In this document: positions 44,076 to 52,157 of the stretch, in pieces
How positions within the stretch are numbered: the first letter of the stretch is position 1
Layout of the letters: each line of letters begins with the position of its first letter
DNA from: DASXQK01 sp963724385
GTDB taxonomy: Bacteria; Pseudomonadota; Alphaproteobacteria; Dongiales; Dongiaceae
Reading direction: 5' to 3'
DNA length: 64,000 bases
NCBI GenBank assembly: GCA_963724385.1
Contig: CAVRUJ010000001.1
Span: 2,790,001-2,854,000 of the forward strand
Notes under the pieces: model-generated
Told to the model about the DNA's origin: nothing
The model's database searches: none
The model's input: only the letters and a program-made list of their open reading frames with translations
Translations under genes and position numbers: made by a program

Positions 44076-44180
44076 GCCGACTTTCGCAGAAAGTCGGTAC
44101 ATCGTTTCCAGTCTTGGTATCGGATTCACGCAGAAATTCGTGACATGGCCCGGAGTCACGAATTTCTGCGATCCGATACC
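44076..44180. repeat. Two inverted repeats between comEC and gltX
   Basis: First, CCGACTTT (44077-44084) and AAAGTCGG (44090-44097) form a perfect 8-bp stem with a 5-base loop. Second, an arm at 44116-44144 and an arm at 44155-44180 are complementary over 26 bp, with only a 3-base bulge (44126-44128) and a 10-base loop. Segments of both recur in diverged form at 55777-55837, so this is a dispersed repeat, not just a terminator. Confidence 0.85.
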
Positions 44181-44193
44181 AGGGCGCCATTCG

Positions 44194-44223
44194 TTGTTTG
44201 CGGTCGCTTGGCCATGCTACAAG
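44194..44223 (+). promoter_or_regulatory. Candidate gltX promoter
   Basis: TTGTTT (44194-44199) and TACAAG (44218-44223), 18 bp apart, about 26 bases before the gltX start. The GCTACAAGGC surrounding the -10 element is the same as upstream of metC. Confidence 0.45.
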
Positions 44224-44248
44224 GCCGCGCCACCGGGAAGAGCATCCA

Positions 44249-45673
44249 ATGTCCGTCGTCACCCGCTTCGCGCCCTCGCCCACGGGGTTCCTCCATATCG
44301 GCGGCGCCCGCACGGCGCTGTTCAACTGGCTCTATGCGCGCCACCACGGCGGCAAATTCCATCTTCGGATCGAAGACACCGACCGGAAGCGCTCGACCGA
44401 GGAGGCCATCGCGGCCATCATCGAGGGCCTCGCCTGGCTCGGCCTCGATTGGGACGGCGAGGTGGTCCACCAGTTCGCCAGGGCCGCGCGCCACGCCGAG
44501 GTCGCTCGCGCCCTGTTGGCCGCGGGCAAGGCCTATCATTGCTATTGCACGCCGGCCGAACTGGAGGCGATGCGCGAGGCGGCGCGCGCGGCGGGCAAGC
44601 CCACCCGCTACGACGGACGCTGGCGCGACCGGGATCCGGCCGAGGCGCCGAAGGACGTGGCGCCGGTCATCCGCCTGAAGGCGCCGCAGACCGGCGAGAC
44701 CGTGGTCCAGGACCGCGTCCAGGGCGAGGTGCGCGTGGGCAACGACCAGCTCGACGACATGGTCCTGCTGCGCGGCGACGGCACGCCCACCTACATGCTC
44801 TCGGTCGTGGTCGACGACCACGACATGGGCATCACCCAGGTCATCCGGGGCGATGACCATCTGACAAACACCTTCCGCCAGATCCAGCTCTATGACGCCA
44901 TGGGGTGGGACCAGCCGGCCTTCGCCCATATCCCCCTGATCCACGGGTCCGACGGGGCCAAGCTCTCGAAGCGCCATGGCGCCTTGGGCGTCGAGGCCTA
45001 CCGCGACATGGGCTACCTGCCGGAGGCCTTGCGCAATTACCTGCTGCGGCTCGGCTGGGCCCATGGGGACGAGGAGATCATCGACACGGCGCGGGCGATC
45101 ACCCTCTTCGATCTTGACGGGGTCGGGCGCTCCCCTTCCCGCTTCGACTATGTGAAGCTGAACAACCTGAACGGCCATTACCTGCGGGCGGCCGACAACG
45201 GGCGCCTGGCCGAGCTGGTAGGCCCGCGGATCGAGAAGCGCCTCGGCCACGCGCTGGGAGCCGAGGCAGAGGCCAGGGTCCGGGCCGGCATGGACGGCCT
45301 CAAGGCGCGGGCCGACACCCTCGAGCAGCTCGCCGACAACGCCATGTTCTACGTCCGGCCCCGGCCCCTGCCCATCGACGATAAGGCGGCCAAGCTCCTG
45401 ACGGCCGAGGCCTGCGGCCATCTGCGGAACCTGGCGCGGGACCTTGCCCTGCGCGACTGGAGCCTCGCCGGGCTCGAGGCCGCGTTGCGGGAATTCGCCG
45501 CATCCCACGGCCTGAAACTCGGCCAGATCGCCCAGCCGCTCCGGGCGGCGCTGACGGGCTCCCTCGCCTCGCCGGGGATCTTCGAGGTGATGGTCATCCT
45601 CGGCCGGGCCGAGACCCTGGCCCGGATCGAAGATCTGGCCTCCGTCGGCAATTTGTCATCGTCGGAACGTTGA
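44249..45673 (+). CDS. gltX: Glutamyl-tRNA synthetase
   Basis: 474-residue class I synthetase that charges tRNA(Glu). The HIGH motif appears as PSPTGFLHIGGART at the N-terminus, and the KMSKS motif as KLSKR at 238-242; LRIEDTD follows the HIGH region. The length fits GltX. ATG 44249 gives the usual MSVVTRFAPSPTG start. Alphaproteobacteria often have a second gltX copy; whether this one is discriminating for tRNA(Glu) or also charges tRNA(Gln) cannot be told here. Confidence 0.94.
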   Translation: MSVVTRFAPSPTGFLHIGGARTALFNWLYARHHGGKFHLRIEDTDRKRSTEEAIAAIIEGLAWLGLDWDGEVVHQFARAARHAEVARALLAAGKAYHCYCTPAELEAMREAARAAGKPTRYDGRWRDRDPAEAPKDVAPVIRLKAPQTGETVVQDRVQGEVRVGNDQLDDMVLLRGDGTPTYMLSVVVDDHDMGITQVIRGDDHLTNTFRQIQLYDAMGWDQPAFAHIPLIHGSDGAKLSKRHGALGVEAYRDMGYLPEALRNYLLRLGWAHGDEEIIDTARAITLFDLDGVGRSPSRFDYVKLNNLNGHYLRAADNGRLAELVGPRIEKRLGHALGAEAEARVRAGMDGLKARADTLEQLADNAMFYVRPRPLPIDDKAAKLLTAEACGHLRNLARDLALRDWSLAGLEAALREFAASHGLKLGQIAQPLRAALTGSLASPGIFEVMVILGRAETLARIEDLASVGNLSSSER

Positions 45674-45698
45674 ACCCGGAGCCGTTCGGGACTATCTA
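45670..45698 (+). promoter_or_regulatory. Candidate gltA promoter
   Basis: TTGAAC (45670-45675) overlaps the gltX stop, and TATCTA (45693-45698) follows after 17 bp, about 30 bases before the gltA start. The -10 match is modest; TATATT at 45697-45702 is a better hexamer at a spacing that is too long (21 bp). Confidence 0.3.
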
Positions 45699-45727
45699 TA
45701 TTGCACTGCACAAGAGGAGGGGTGACC

Positions 45728-47047
45728 ATGGCCAACGATGCCGCCGTTGCGACGAAGAGCGGGGTCATCCTCGTCGACCACGCCACAGGACAAAAATTCG
45801 AGCTGCCGAGCATCGACGGGACCCTGGGCCCGCGGGTCATCGACGTGCGCAAGCTCTACGGCGACCACGGATTGTTCACCTACGATCCGGGCTTCCTGTC
45901 GACCGCGTCCTGCGAATCCAAGATCACCTATATCGACGGCGAGAAGGGCGTGTTGCTCCACCGAGGTTATCCCATCGAGCAGCTGGCCGAGCACAGCGAT
46001 TTCATCGAGGTCTGCTATCTGCTGCTCCAAGGCGAGCTGCCCACCCCGGCACAGAAGGCGGAGTTCACCAAGAACATCGTCTATCACACGATGCTGCACG
46101 AGCAGATCCACACCTTCTACCGCGGCTTCCGGCGGGACGCCCATCCCATGGCGGTCATGGTGGGCGTGGTCGGTGCGCTCTCGGCCTTCTACCACGACAG
46201 CACCGACATCAACGACCCGCGCCAGCGCGAAATCGCCTCCCATCGCCTGATCGCCAAGATGCCGACCATCGCGGCCATGGCCTTCAAGTATTCGACCGGC
46301 CAGCCCTTCATCTACCCGCGCAACGACCTCGGCTACGCCGAGAACTTCCTGCGCATGACCTTCGCGGTGCCGGCCGAGGACTACAAGGTGAACCCGGTGG
46401 TGGCCAAGGCGATGGACCAGCTGTTCATCCTGCATGCCGACCACGAGCAGAACGCGTCCACCTCCACGGTGCGCATGGCCGGTTCCTCGGGCGCCAATCC
46501 CTTCGCCTGCATCGCGGCGGGCATCGCCTCGCTCTGGGGTCCGGCGCATGGCGGGGCCAACGAGGCCGTGCTCAACATGCTGCGCGAGATCGGCGACAAG
46601 AAGCGCATCCCCGAGTTCATCGCCAAGGCCAAGGACAAGAATTCCGGCTTCCGTCTCATGGGTTTCGGTCACCGGGTCTACAAGAACTTCGACCCCCGAG
46701 CCAAGGTCATGCGCAAGGCCTGCCACGACGTGCTGGACGTTCTGAACAAGCGCGAGCTGCCTCTGCTCGAGCTGGCGCTCGAACTGGAGCGCATCGCGCT
46801 CGAGGACGACTACTTCGTCGAGCGCAAGCTCTATCCCAACGTCGATTTCTATTCCGGCCTGATCCTGGAAGCGATCGGCTTCCCCACCAGCATGTTCACC
46901 GTGCTGTTCGCGGTCGCGCGCACCGTCGGCTGGGTCGCCCAATGGGCCGAGATGATCGAGGACCCCTCCCAGCGCATCGGCCGCCCGCGCCAGCTCTACA
47001 CCGGGGCCACCCAGCGGGACTACGTGCCGATGGGGGCGAGGAAGTAG
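45728..47047 (+). CDS. gltA: Citrate synthase
   Basis: 439-residue type II citrate synthase, the entry enzyme of the TCA cycle. The active-site histidines and aspartate region are seen in GPAHGGANEAVLNML, GFGHRVYKNFDPRAKVM and SGLILEAIGFPTSMFTVLFAVAR. The ATG at 45728 is preceded by AGGAGGGG and begins MANDAAVAT; the frame is open to 45701 but without a start of similar quality. The next pair gltX-gltA is conserved in alphaproteobacteria. Confidence 0.95.
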   Translation: MANDAAVATKSGVILVDHATGQKFELPSIDGTLGPRVIDVRKLYGDHGLFTYDPGFLSTASCESKITYIDGEKGVLLHRGYPIEQLAEHSDFIEVCYLLLQGELPTPAQKAEFTKNIVYHTMLHEQIHTFYRGFRRDAHPMAVMVGVVGALSAFYHDSTDINDPRQREIASHRLIAKMPTIAAMAFKYSTGQPFIYPRNDLGYAENFLRMTFAVPAEDYKVNPVVAKAMDQLFILHADHEQNASTSTVRMAGSSGANPFACIAAGIASLWGPAHGGANEAVLNMLREIGDKKRIPEFIAKAKDKNSGFRLMGFGHRVYKNFDPRAKVMRKACHDVLDVLNKRELPLLELALELERIALEDDYFVERKLYPNVDFYSGLILEAIGFPTSMFTVLFAVARTVGWVAQWAEMIEDPSQRIGRPRQLYTGATQRDYVPMGARK

Positions 47048-47070
47048 GGCCTTCGCCCCCAAGCGTCGCC

Positions 47071-47148
47071 TTACCGCTCGGTCAACTCGATCTTGTACCC
47101 GTCAGGGGCCTCGACGAAGGCAGTGATGTAGGTCCGCGCCGAAGGCAG
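47071..47148 (-). pseudogene. 3' remnant of a glyoxalase I gene
   Basis: Read on the minus strand the stretch ends with SARTYITAFVEAPDGYKIELTER and a stop at 47071-47073. It closely matches the C-terminal strands of lactoylglutathione lyase (typically VIAFVEDPDGYKIELIE), including the metal-ligand glutamate. Upstream (47149-47220) the frame turns into unrelated sequence and stops, so only about 25 codons remain. The rest of the gene has been deleted. Confidence 0.7.
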
Positions 47149-47224
47149 CAGGGCGGCATTTGCTTGCCTCAGCGGGCGAGGCAGCCGAGCGACTGGCACT
47201 CCCCACCACCGCCCGATCCCTCAT

Positions 47225-47254
47225 TTGCGCATCAGCGGACCCCCGTTGTATAGG
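47225..47254 (+). promoter_or_regulatory. Candidate promoter of the Gfo/Idh/MocA gene
   Basis: TTGCGC (47225-47230) and TATAGG (47249-47254) are 18 bp apart, about 40 bases before the start codon. Confidence 0.45.
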
Positions 47255-47295
47255 AACCTTCGTTCCACTCGCCACAAGGGGCGGCGTCCAGCAGC

Positions 47296-48261
47296 ATGGC
47301 AGGACCATTGAGAGCGGCCGTGATCGGCGTCGGCCATTTCGGCCAGCATCATGCCCGCAAGCTGGCCGAGAACCCCGAGGCCGTGCTCGTCGCCGTTGTC
47401 GATCGCGATCGCGGCCGGGCGGCGGAGGTGGCGGCCAGGCACGGTGCCGAGGCGCTGACCGATCACGTCCCGCTGCTGGGCCGGGTCGACGTCGTCTCCA
47501 TCGCCACGCCGCCGGCGAGCCACCACGCGCTGGCGCGGGATTTCCTCACGCGCGGCGCCCATGTCCTGGTGGAGAAGCCGATCACCGAAACCGTCGAGGA
47601 GGCGGAAGACCTGATCCGGCTCGCCAAATCCTGCGGGCGGGTGCTGCAGGTCGGCCATATCGAGCGCTTCTCGGCCGTCGGCGCGCATATCGCAGCGCTC
47701 GTCCACCGGCCGCTGTTCATCCAGGCCGAGCGCGTCGGCCTCGCCAAGCCGCGGGGCGAAGCGGTGAGCGCCGTGCTCGACCTGATGATCCATGACCTGG
47801 ACCTGGTCCTCAGCCTGGTGCGCTCGCCCATCGAATGGGCGCACGCCCTGGGCGCGCCGGTGGTCACATCCGCCGACGACATCGCGAGCTGCCGCCTGCA
47901 GTTCGCCAACGGCTGCGTCGCCGACCTGACAGCCAGCCGCATCAGCTTCAGAAGCGAACGCAAGATGCGGATTTTTCAGCAGGATTCCTGCACCTCGGTC
48001 GATTTCCTGAAGCGCCGGATCAGCGTCTTCCGCCGCCAGGCCGAGGGCGCCGACGGCGCCGCCCGGATCACGGTCGAGGACAAGGTCTACCCGCCCGTGG
48101 ACGCCCTTGAGCAGGAGCTCGGCTCCTTCCTCGCGGCGGTTCGCCAAGGCAAGGAGCCGGTGGTATCCGGGGAAGACGGGCGCCGAGCCCTGGAGGCGGC
48201 ATTGCTGGTCGATCGCGAGCTGCAGGCCCATCGCCGGCGGGTGGAAGCTTCCTCCGGCTAA
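47296..48261 (+). CDS. Gfo/Idh/MocA family NAD(P)-dependent oxidoreductase
   Basis: 321-residue sugar-type dehydrogenase. The Rossmann loop is VIGVGHFGQHHARKL near residue 9, the catalytic lysine is in HVLVEKPITETVEEA (the EKP motif near 93) and the substrate-side HDLDLVLSL histidine lies near 157. It is often found in the lipid A gene cluster of alphaproteobacteria beside lpxB. GnnA, which oxidises the 3-OH of UDP-GlcNAc to make amide-linked lipid A, belongs to this family, but its aminotransferase partner GnnB is not seen here, so the name is not given. It converges on lpxB with a 4-base overlap. Confidence 0.8.
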   Translation: MAGPLRAAVIGVGHFGQHHARKLAENPEAVLVAVVDRDRGRAAEVAARHGAEALTDHVPLLGRVDVVSIATPPASHHALARDFLTRGAHVLVEKPITETVEEAEDLIRLAKSCGRVLQVGHIERFSAVGAHIAALVHRPLFIQAERVGLAKPRGEAVSAVLDLMIHDLDLVLSLVRSPIEWAHALGAPVVTSADDIASCRLQFANGCVADLTASRISFRSERKMRIFQQDSCTSVDFLKRRISVFRRQAEGADGAARITVEDKVYPPVDALEQELGSFLAAVRQGKEPVVSGEDGRRALEAALLVDRELQAHRRRVEASSG

Positions 48262-49445
48262 CCCGCCTTCGCTTTCCGAGTGGCGATCATGGCAAGAGCG
48301 ACGGCCGCCGCCCGGTCGCTGGGGCGGCCTTCCACCGCGAGCTTGGCCAGCGCCTCGCCATAGGCGGAGCGCTGGGCGGCGCGCGCCTCCGGCACGGCGA
48401 GCAAGCGGTCGAGCGCCTCGGCCAATTTCTCGGGCCGGCAATTCTCCTGCAGCAGCTCGGGCGTCACTTCGCGGTCGAGCAGGAGGTTCACGAGCGAGGC
48501 GTATTTCACCTTGATGAGGCGCCTGACGATCGCCGCCGTGAGCGGCCTGGCGCGATAGGCGATCACGGCCGGGGTTCCGACCACGGCGAGCTCGACGGCG
48601 ACCGTTCCCGAGGCCGCGAGCGCTACGTCGCTGGCGGCGAATGCGTCGCGCTTGGCCGCCGGATCGAGGACGACCGTGGTTGGTACGCCGAGTGCGTGCG
48701 CGGCGGCTTCGGCAGCTTCCGCGACCGGCCCCACTGTCGGCAGGACGACACGCAGGCCCTGGTGACGCTCCGCCAGCCGGCGGACCGCCGCGCCGAAAAT
48801 CGGCATCAGGAGACGCAACTCGAAAGCGCGGCTGCCGGGCAGGAGGCAGATCACCGGCGCCTCGGCCGGGATTCCGTGGCGCTCGCGGAAGCCGCGACCG
48901 TCCGGCACACCCATCATGGTTTCCAGCGCCGGATGGCCGACATAGGTGCAGGGAAGGCCATAGCGCGTGAAATAGGGCGGCTCGAAGGGAAGAAGCGCCA
49001 GGAGATGGTCGCAAAGCCGGGCGAGCCGGGCGGCGCGGCCGGGCTTCCAGGCCCAGACCGTCGGCGCCACGTAGTGGAGGATCGGGATGCCGCTGCCCCT
49101 GAGACGCCGCGCGACACGCAGGCAGAAGCCCGGCGCGTCGATAGTCACCAGCAGGTCCGGCGGAGACCGACGCAGCCAGCGGGCGGTCTCCCCGATCCGG
49201 CGCAGCAGGCGCGGCAGATGCGGCAGAAGCTCGACCAGCCCCATGTGGCTCAGCTCCGCCATGGGAAAACGGCTCGCCAGGCCTGCGGCCGTCATCTGCT
49301 CGCCGCCGATCCCTTCCAGCGCAATCGCCTCGCCCGCAGCCCGGCGCAAGGCCGCCATCAGGCGTGCGCCCAGCACGTCGCCGGAAGGCTCGCCGGCGAT
49401 CAGCACGATGCGCATAGCAGGGGGGCGCAACGCAGGGCCGCTCAT
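48258..49445 (-). CDS. lpxB: Lipid-A-disaccharide synthase
   Basis: 395-residue GT19 glycosyltransferase that joins UDP-diacylglucosamine and lipid X to form the lipid A disaccharide on the inner membrane. LIAGEPSGDVLGARLM at the N-terminus, FCLRVARRLRGSGIPILHYVAPTVWAW and LPGSRAFELRLLMPIF are typical. ATG 49445 overlaps the lpxI stop (ATGA); ATG 49415, ten residues later, gives the more usual MRIVLIAGE start but has no ribosome site. Confidence 0.92.
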   Translation of the reverse strand: MSGPALRPPAMRIVLIAGEPSGDVLGARLMAALRRAAGEAIALEGIGGEQMTAAGLASRFPMAELSHMGLVELLPHLPRLLRRIGETARWLRRSPPDLLVTIDAPGFCLRVARRLRGSGIPILHYVAPTVWAWKPGRAARLARLCDHLLALLPFEPPYFTRYGLPCTYVGHPALETMMGVPDGRGFRERHGIPAEAPVICLLPGSRAFELRLLMPIFGAAVRRLAERHQGLRVVLPTVGPVAEAAEAAAHALGVPTTVVLDPAAKRDAFAASDVALAASGTVAVELAVVGTPAVIAYRARPLTAAIVRRLIKVKYASLVNLLLDREVTPELLQENCRPEKLAEALDRLLAVPEARAAQRSAYGEALAKLAVEGRPSDRAAAVALAMIATRKAKAG

Positions 49446-50257
49446 GGTGGCGGATCGATGCCGACGAGGAACATGCCCGCTCTGTCGGCCTCGGCCGCGA
49501 GCAGCCCGGAATCGAGGACGAGCACGCCACCCGCCTCGACGGCAATGCCGCGGAACCGCGCCGCAGCGGCGTGCCTGATCGTCGCCGGACCGATCACGGG
49601 CGGGTCGGCGCGCATTTCCTGCTGGGGCTTGCGGGCCTTGACCAGGATCGCGCCCGTCCCGCCCCGGGAAGCGACCCGCTCGATCAGCGCGTCGGTTCCC
49701 TCCGGCCCTTCGAGCTCGATCGCAGCGTCGCCTCGCACCACGGCGGCCTGGCCGACATCGCGCCGGCCGCTCTCGCGCGCCGCGGCGAAGCCGGCGGCAA
49801 TGGCACGGCTCTCCTCCGTCGTCGGCAGCTGCCGGCTGTAGGGGCCCGGTCGCGCGACCAGCTCCGGCGCCACGTCCGCCGGGCCGACAACGCGGAAACC
49901 CTCGGCCTCGAACTCCTCGATGATCGCGGCGATGAGGCGATTGTCGGTCAACAGCCGCCCCCCGATGCGGGCGAGGAAGCGGGCCGTGCGCCAGTCGGGC
50001 ATCAGCTCGCTCAGGCCCGGGCGGTGGATCTTGCCGGCAAAGACGACTTCCTCGACGCCGGCCTCTCGCAACTTGCTGAACGCATCCGCGGCGGCGCCGA
50101 GCCGGACCCAGTCATGCGAGGACTGCGCCACGGCCGCGGGCTCGGCATGCCCGGAAAGGGCGATGACGTGGACCGCTCGCCCCTGTTCGCGGCATTTGCG
50201 GATCAGCAGTTGAGGCAACTCGCCGCCGCCGGCGAGGATGCCGAGTTTAGGCGCCAT
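49442..50257 (-). CDS. lpxI: UDP-2,3-diacylglucosamine pyrophosphatase LpxI
   Basis: 271-residue protein of the DUF1009/LpxI family that replaces LpxH in alphaproteobacteria, giving lipid X from UDP-diacylglucosamine. GILAGGGELPQLLIRKC starts the N-terminal domain, and GFRVVGPADVAPELV with KPQQEMRADPPVIGPAT near the C-terminus (a conserved Asp-Pro pair) fits LpxI. It lies between lpxA and lpxB in the normal order. Confidence 0.92.
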   Translation of the reverse strand: MAPKLGILAGGGELPQLLIRKCREQGRAVHVIALSGHAEPAAVAQSSHDWVRLGAAADAFSKLREAGVEEVVFAGKIHRPGLSELMPDWRTARFLARIGGRLLTDNRLIAAIIEEFEAEGFRVVGPADVAPELVARPGPYSRQLPTTEESRAIAAGFAAARESGRRDVGQAAVVRGDAAIELEGPEGTDALIERVASRGGTGAILVKARKPQQEMRADPPVIGPATIRHAAAARFRGIAVEAGGVLVLDSGLLAAEADRAGMFLVGIDPPP

Positions 50258-50280
50258 GCCGGGTTGCGCGCGAGGCGGGC

Positions 50281-51081
50281 CTATTCATCGGTGTCCGCCG
50301 TCACGGTGCAGATCGGGCGCGTCGCGTCGGCCGTGATGAAGGTGACGAGGTCCATGACCACGGCATTGTCGCGATAGCTCTGGGCCACCGCGTCCAGCTT
50401 CTCGGCGAAGGCGCCGGGGCCGAGGAAGATCTCCCGGTAGGCGTTGCGCAGCGCCTGGATGTCGGCGCGGGAGAAGTTGCGCCGGCGCATGCCGACGACG
50501 TTGAGGCCGCGCAGCCGCGCCCGGTTCCCGGCGGCCATGGCGAAGGGCACGACGTCCTTGTTCACCGCGGTGCAGCCCCCCACCATGGCATGCTTGCCGA
50601 CGCGGCAGAACTGGTGCACGGCCGAAAGCCCGCCGACGACGACGAAGTCGCCCAGGGTGACATGCCCGCCGAGGGTGGCGGCGTTGGCCATGACCACGCC
50701 GTTGCCGACCCGGCAATCATGGGCGACATGCACGCTGGTCATGAAGTAACCGTTGTCGCCGATCGTGGTGGCGACGCCCTCGGCACTGGTCCCGCCGTTC
50801 ATGGTGACGTATTCGCGGATGATGTTGTTGCGGCCGATCTCCAGGCCGCTCGGCCGGCGCTTGAAGCCGGCATATTGCGGAGGCTGGCCGAGCGAGGCGA
50901 AAGGATGGATCTGGGCACCCGCACCCACCCGTGTCCGGCCGTCGATCACGACATGGGCGTGCAGCACCGATCCGGCTTCGATTTCCACCTCCGGACCGAT
51001 GCAGCAGTAAGGCCCTATTTCGACATCGTCGGCGATCCGAGCGCCCGCCGCCACGACGGCGGTGGGGTGGATGCGGCTCAT
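50281..51081 (-). CDS. lpxA: UDP-N-acetylglucosamine acyltransferase LpxA
   Basis: 266-residue left-handed beta-helix acyltransferase of the first lipid A step. Hexapeptide repeats run from residue 5 to about 185 (for example IADDVEIGPYCCIGPEVEIEAGS). The catalytic His is 121 in HVAHDCRVG, and the C-terminal helices (RADIQALRNAYREIF) are LpxA-like, not LpxD-like. ATG 51081 overlaps the fabZ stop by four bases; upstream open frame is not conserved. Confidence 0.94.
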   Translation of the reverse strand: MSRIHPTAVVAAGARIADDVEIGPYCCIGPEVEIEAGSVLHAHVVIDGRTRVGAGAQIHPFASLGQPPQYAGFKRRPSGLEIGRNNIIREYVTMNGGTSAEGVATTIGDNGYFMTSVHVAHDCRVGNGVVMANAATLGGHVTLGDFVVVGGLSAVHQFCRVGKHAMVGGCTAVNKDVVPFAMAAGNRARLRGLNVVGMRRRNFSRADIQALRNAYREIFLGPGAFAEKLDAVAQSYRDNAVVMDLVTFITADATRPICTVTADTDE

Positions 51082-51551
51082 GTGTCTTCCCGCACCATTG
51101 CCGCGAAGACCGCCTCGGCCACGACCTTGTCCTCGACCCTGGCGATACCCTGGAACTTCCATACCGGTCCCCGGTTGCGCTCCTTCAGCACCTCGATGGT
51201 CAGGCGGTCGCCCGGATAGACGGGCCGCCGGAAGCGGCAATTGTCGATGGTCATGAAATAGACCAGCTTGCCCTCGGCCGCGGCGCCGAGCGTGTGGACG
51301 ACGAGCACGGCCGCCGTCTGGGCCATCGCTTCGACGATCATCACGCCCGGCATCACCGGCGCGCCGGGGAAATGGCCCTGGAAGAAAGGCTCGTTGATGC
51401 TGACGTTCTTGATGCCGACCGCCCGCTTGCCGGCCTGCATCTCGGTGACGCGGTCGATCATCAGGAACGGGTAGCGGTGCGGTATCATCTGGGCGATCCG
51501 CCTAGTGTCCGCCTCGGTCACGGACTTGTCGGTTGCGTCCGTCTCGGTCAT
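51078..51551 (-). CDS. fabZ: 3-hydroxyacyl-ACP dehydratase FabZ
   Basis: 157-residue hot-dog-fold enzyme of fatty acid elongation. IPHRYPFLMIDRV, the catalytic His 60 in EPFFQGHFPGAPVMPG and Glu 74 in MIVEAMAQ are all present. It is coupled to lpxA. It starts only 31 bases after skp ends, where lpxD would be expected. Confidence 0.95.
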   Translation of the reverse strand: MTETDATDKSVTEADTRRIAQMIPHRYPFLMIDRVTEMQAGKRAVGIKNVSINEPFFQGHFPGAPVMPGVMIVEAMAQTAAVLVVHTLGAAAEGKLVYFMTIDNCRFRRPVYPGDRLTIEVLKERNRGPVWKFQGIARVEDKVVAEAVFAAMVREDT

Positions 51552-51582
51552 CGCCGATGATTCCCGATTGCTAGGCCTCTCA

Positions 51583-52149
51583 TTACTGCGCCGACAGCTT
51601 CACCGAAGTCAGCGTGGCGTCGAGCTTCCTCAGTGCTTCCTGGGTGATATCATAGGCCTGGACGTTCAGTAGGACGGCCGACTTGTTGAGGACGAGGGTC
51701 AGCCCGCGTTCCTTGGCGATGTCGGCGGCGGCCTGCAGCAGCGACTGCTCGATCTGGACCATCGCGCCGTTTTCCATCTTCTGGAGCTCCTGGCGCCGCT
51801 TCTCCGCCGTCTGGCGCAGGGCGTCCGCCCTCTGGCTCAAGTCGGTGCTCCGCTTGTTGAATTCGTCGGCCGGGAGCGAGGCGCGCTGCTGCATCAGCTG
51901 CTGGTCGGCGTTGCGCAGTGCGTTCTCCTGCTGGGCCAGCTCGGCCTGGTAGGCCGAGGCCTGCCGGTCGAGCGCGGACCTGACACTCTTGGCCGCCTTC
52001 GAATCCCGCATGATGAGCTGAACGTCGAGAACGCCGACGACGACAGGGACATTGGTGGGCGTCGTCTGGGCGAAGGAGGCCGGCGGCGTCCCGAAGACGG
52101 CGACAACCGCGAGAAGAGCGAGCGCGAACCTGGTTGCAAATCGGGGCAT
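51583..52149 (-). CDS. skp: Periplasmic chaperone Skp/OmpH
   Basis: 188-residue exported chaperone for unfolded outer-membrane proteins. A signal peptide of about 28 residues (MPRFATRFALALLAVVAVFG...FA) is followed by GVLDVQLIMRDSKAAKSVRSAL and a long coiled coil (about 65-130, rich in Gln/Glu/Ala). The C-terminal GLTLVLNKSAVLLN returns to the trimer body. ATG 52149 was chosen; a TTG at 52161 overlapping the bamA stop would add four residues. Confidence 0.87.
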   Translation of the reverse strand: MPRFATRFALALLAVVAVFGTPPASFAQTTPTNVPVVVGVLDVQLIMRDSKAAKSVRSALDRQASAYQAELAQQENALRNADQQLMQQRASLPADEFNKRSTDLSQRADALRQTAEKRRQELQKMENGAMVQIEQSLLQAAADIAKERGLTLVLNKSAVLLNVQAYDITQEALRKLDATLTSVKLSAQ

Positions 52150-52157
52150 GGCTGGTT

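Noticed and set aside
47221..49545. Open frame of 774 codons on the minus strand
   Set aside because: It is an alternative frame through lpxB and the antisense of the oxidoreductase, both of which are clear genes.
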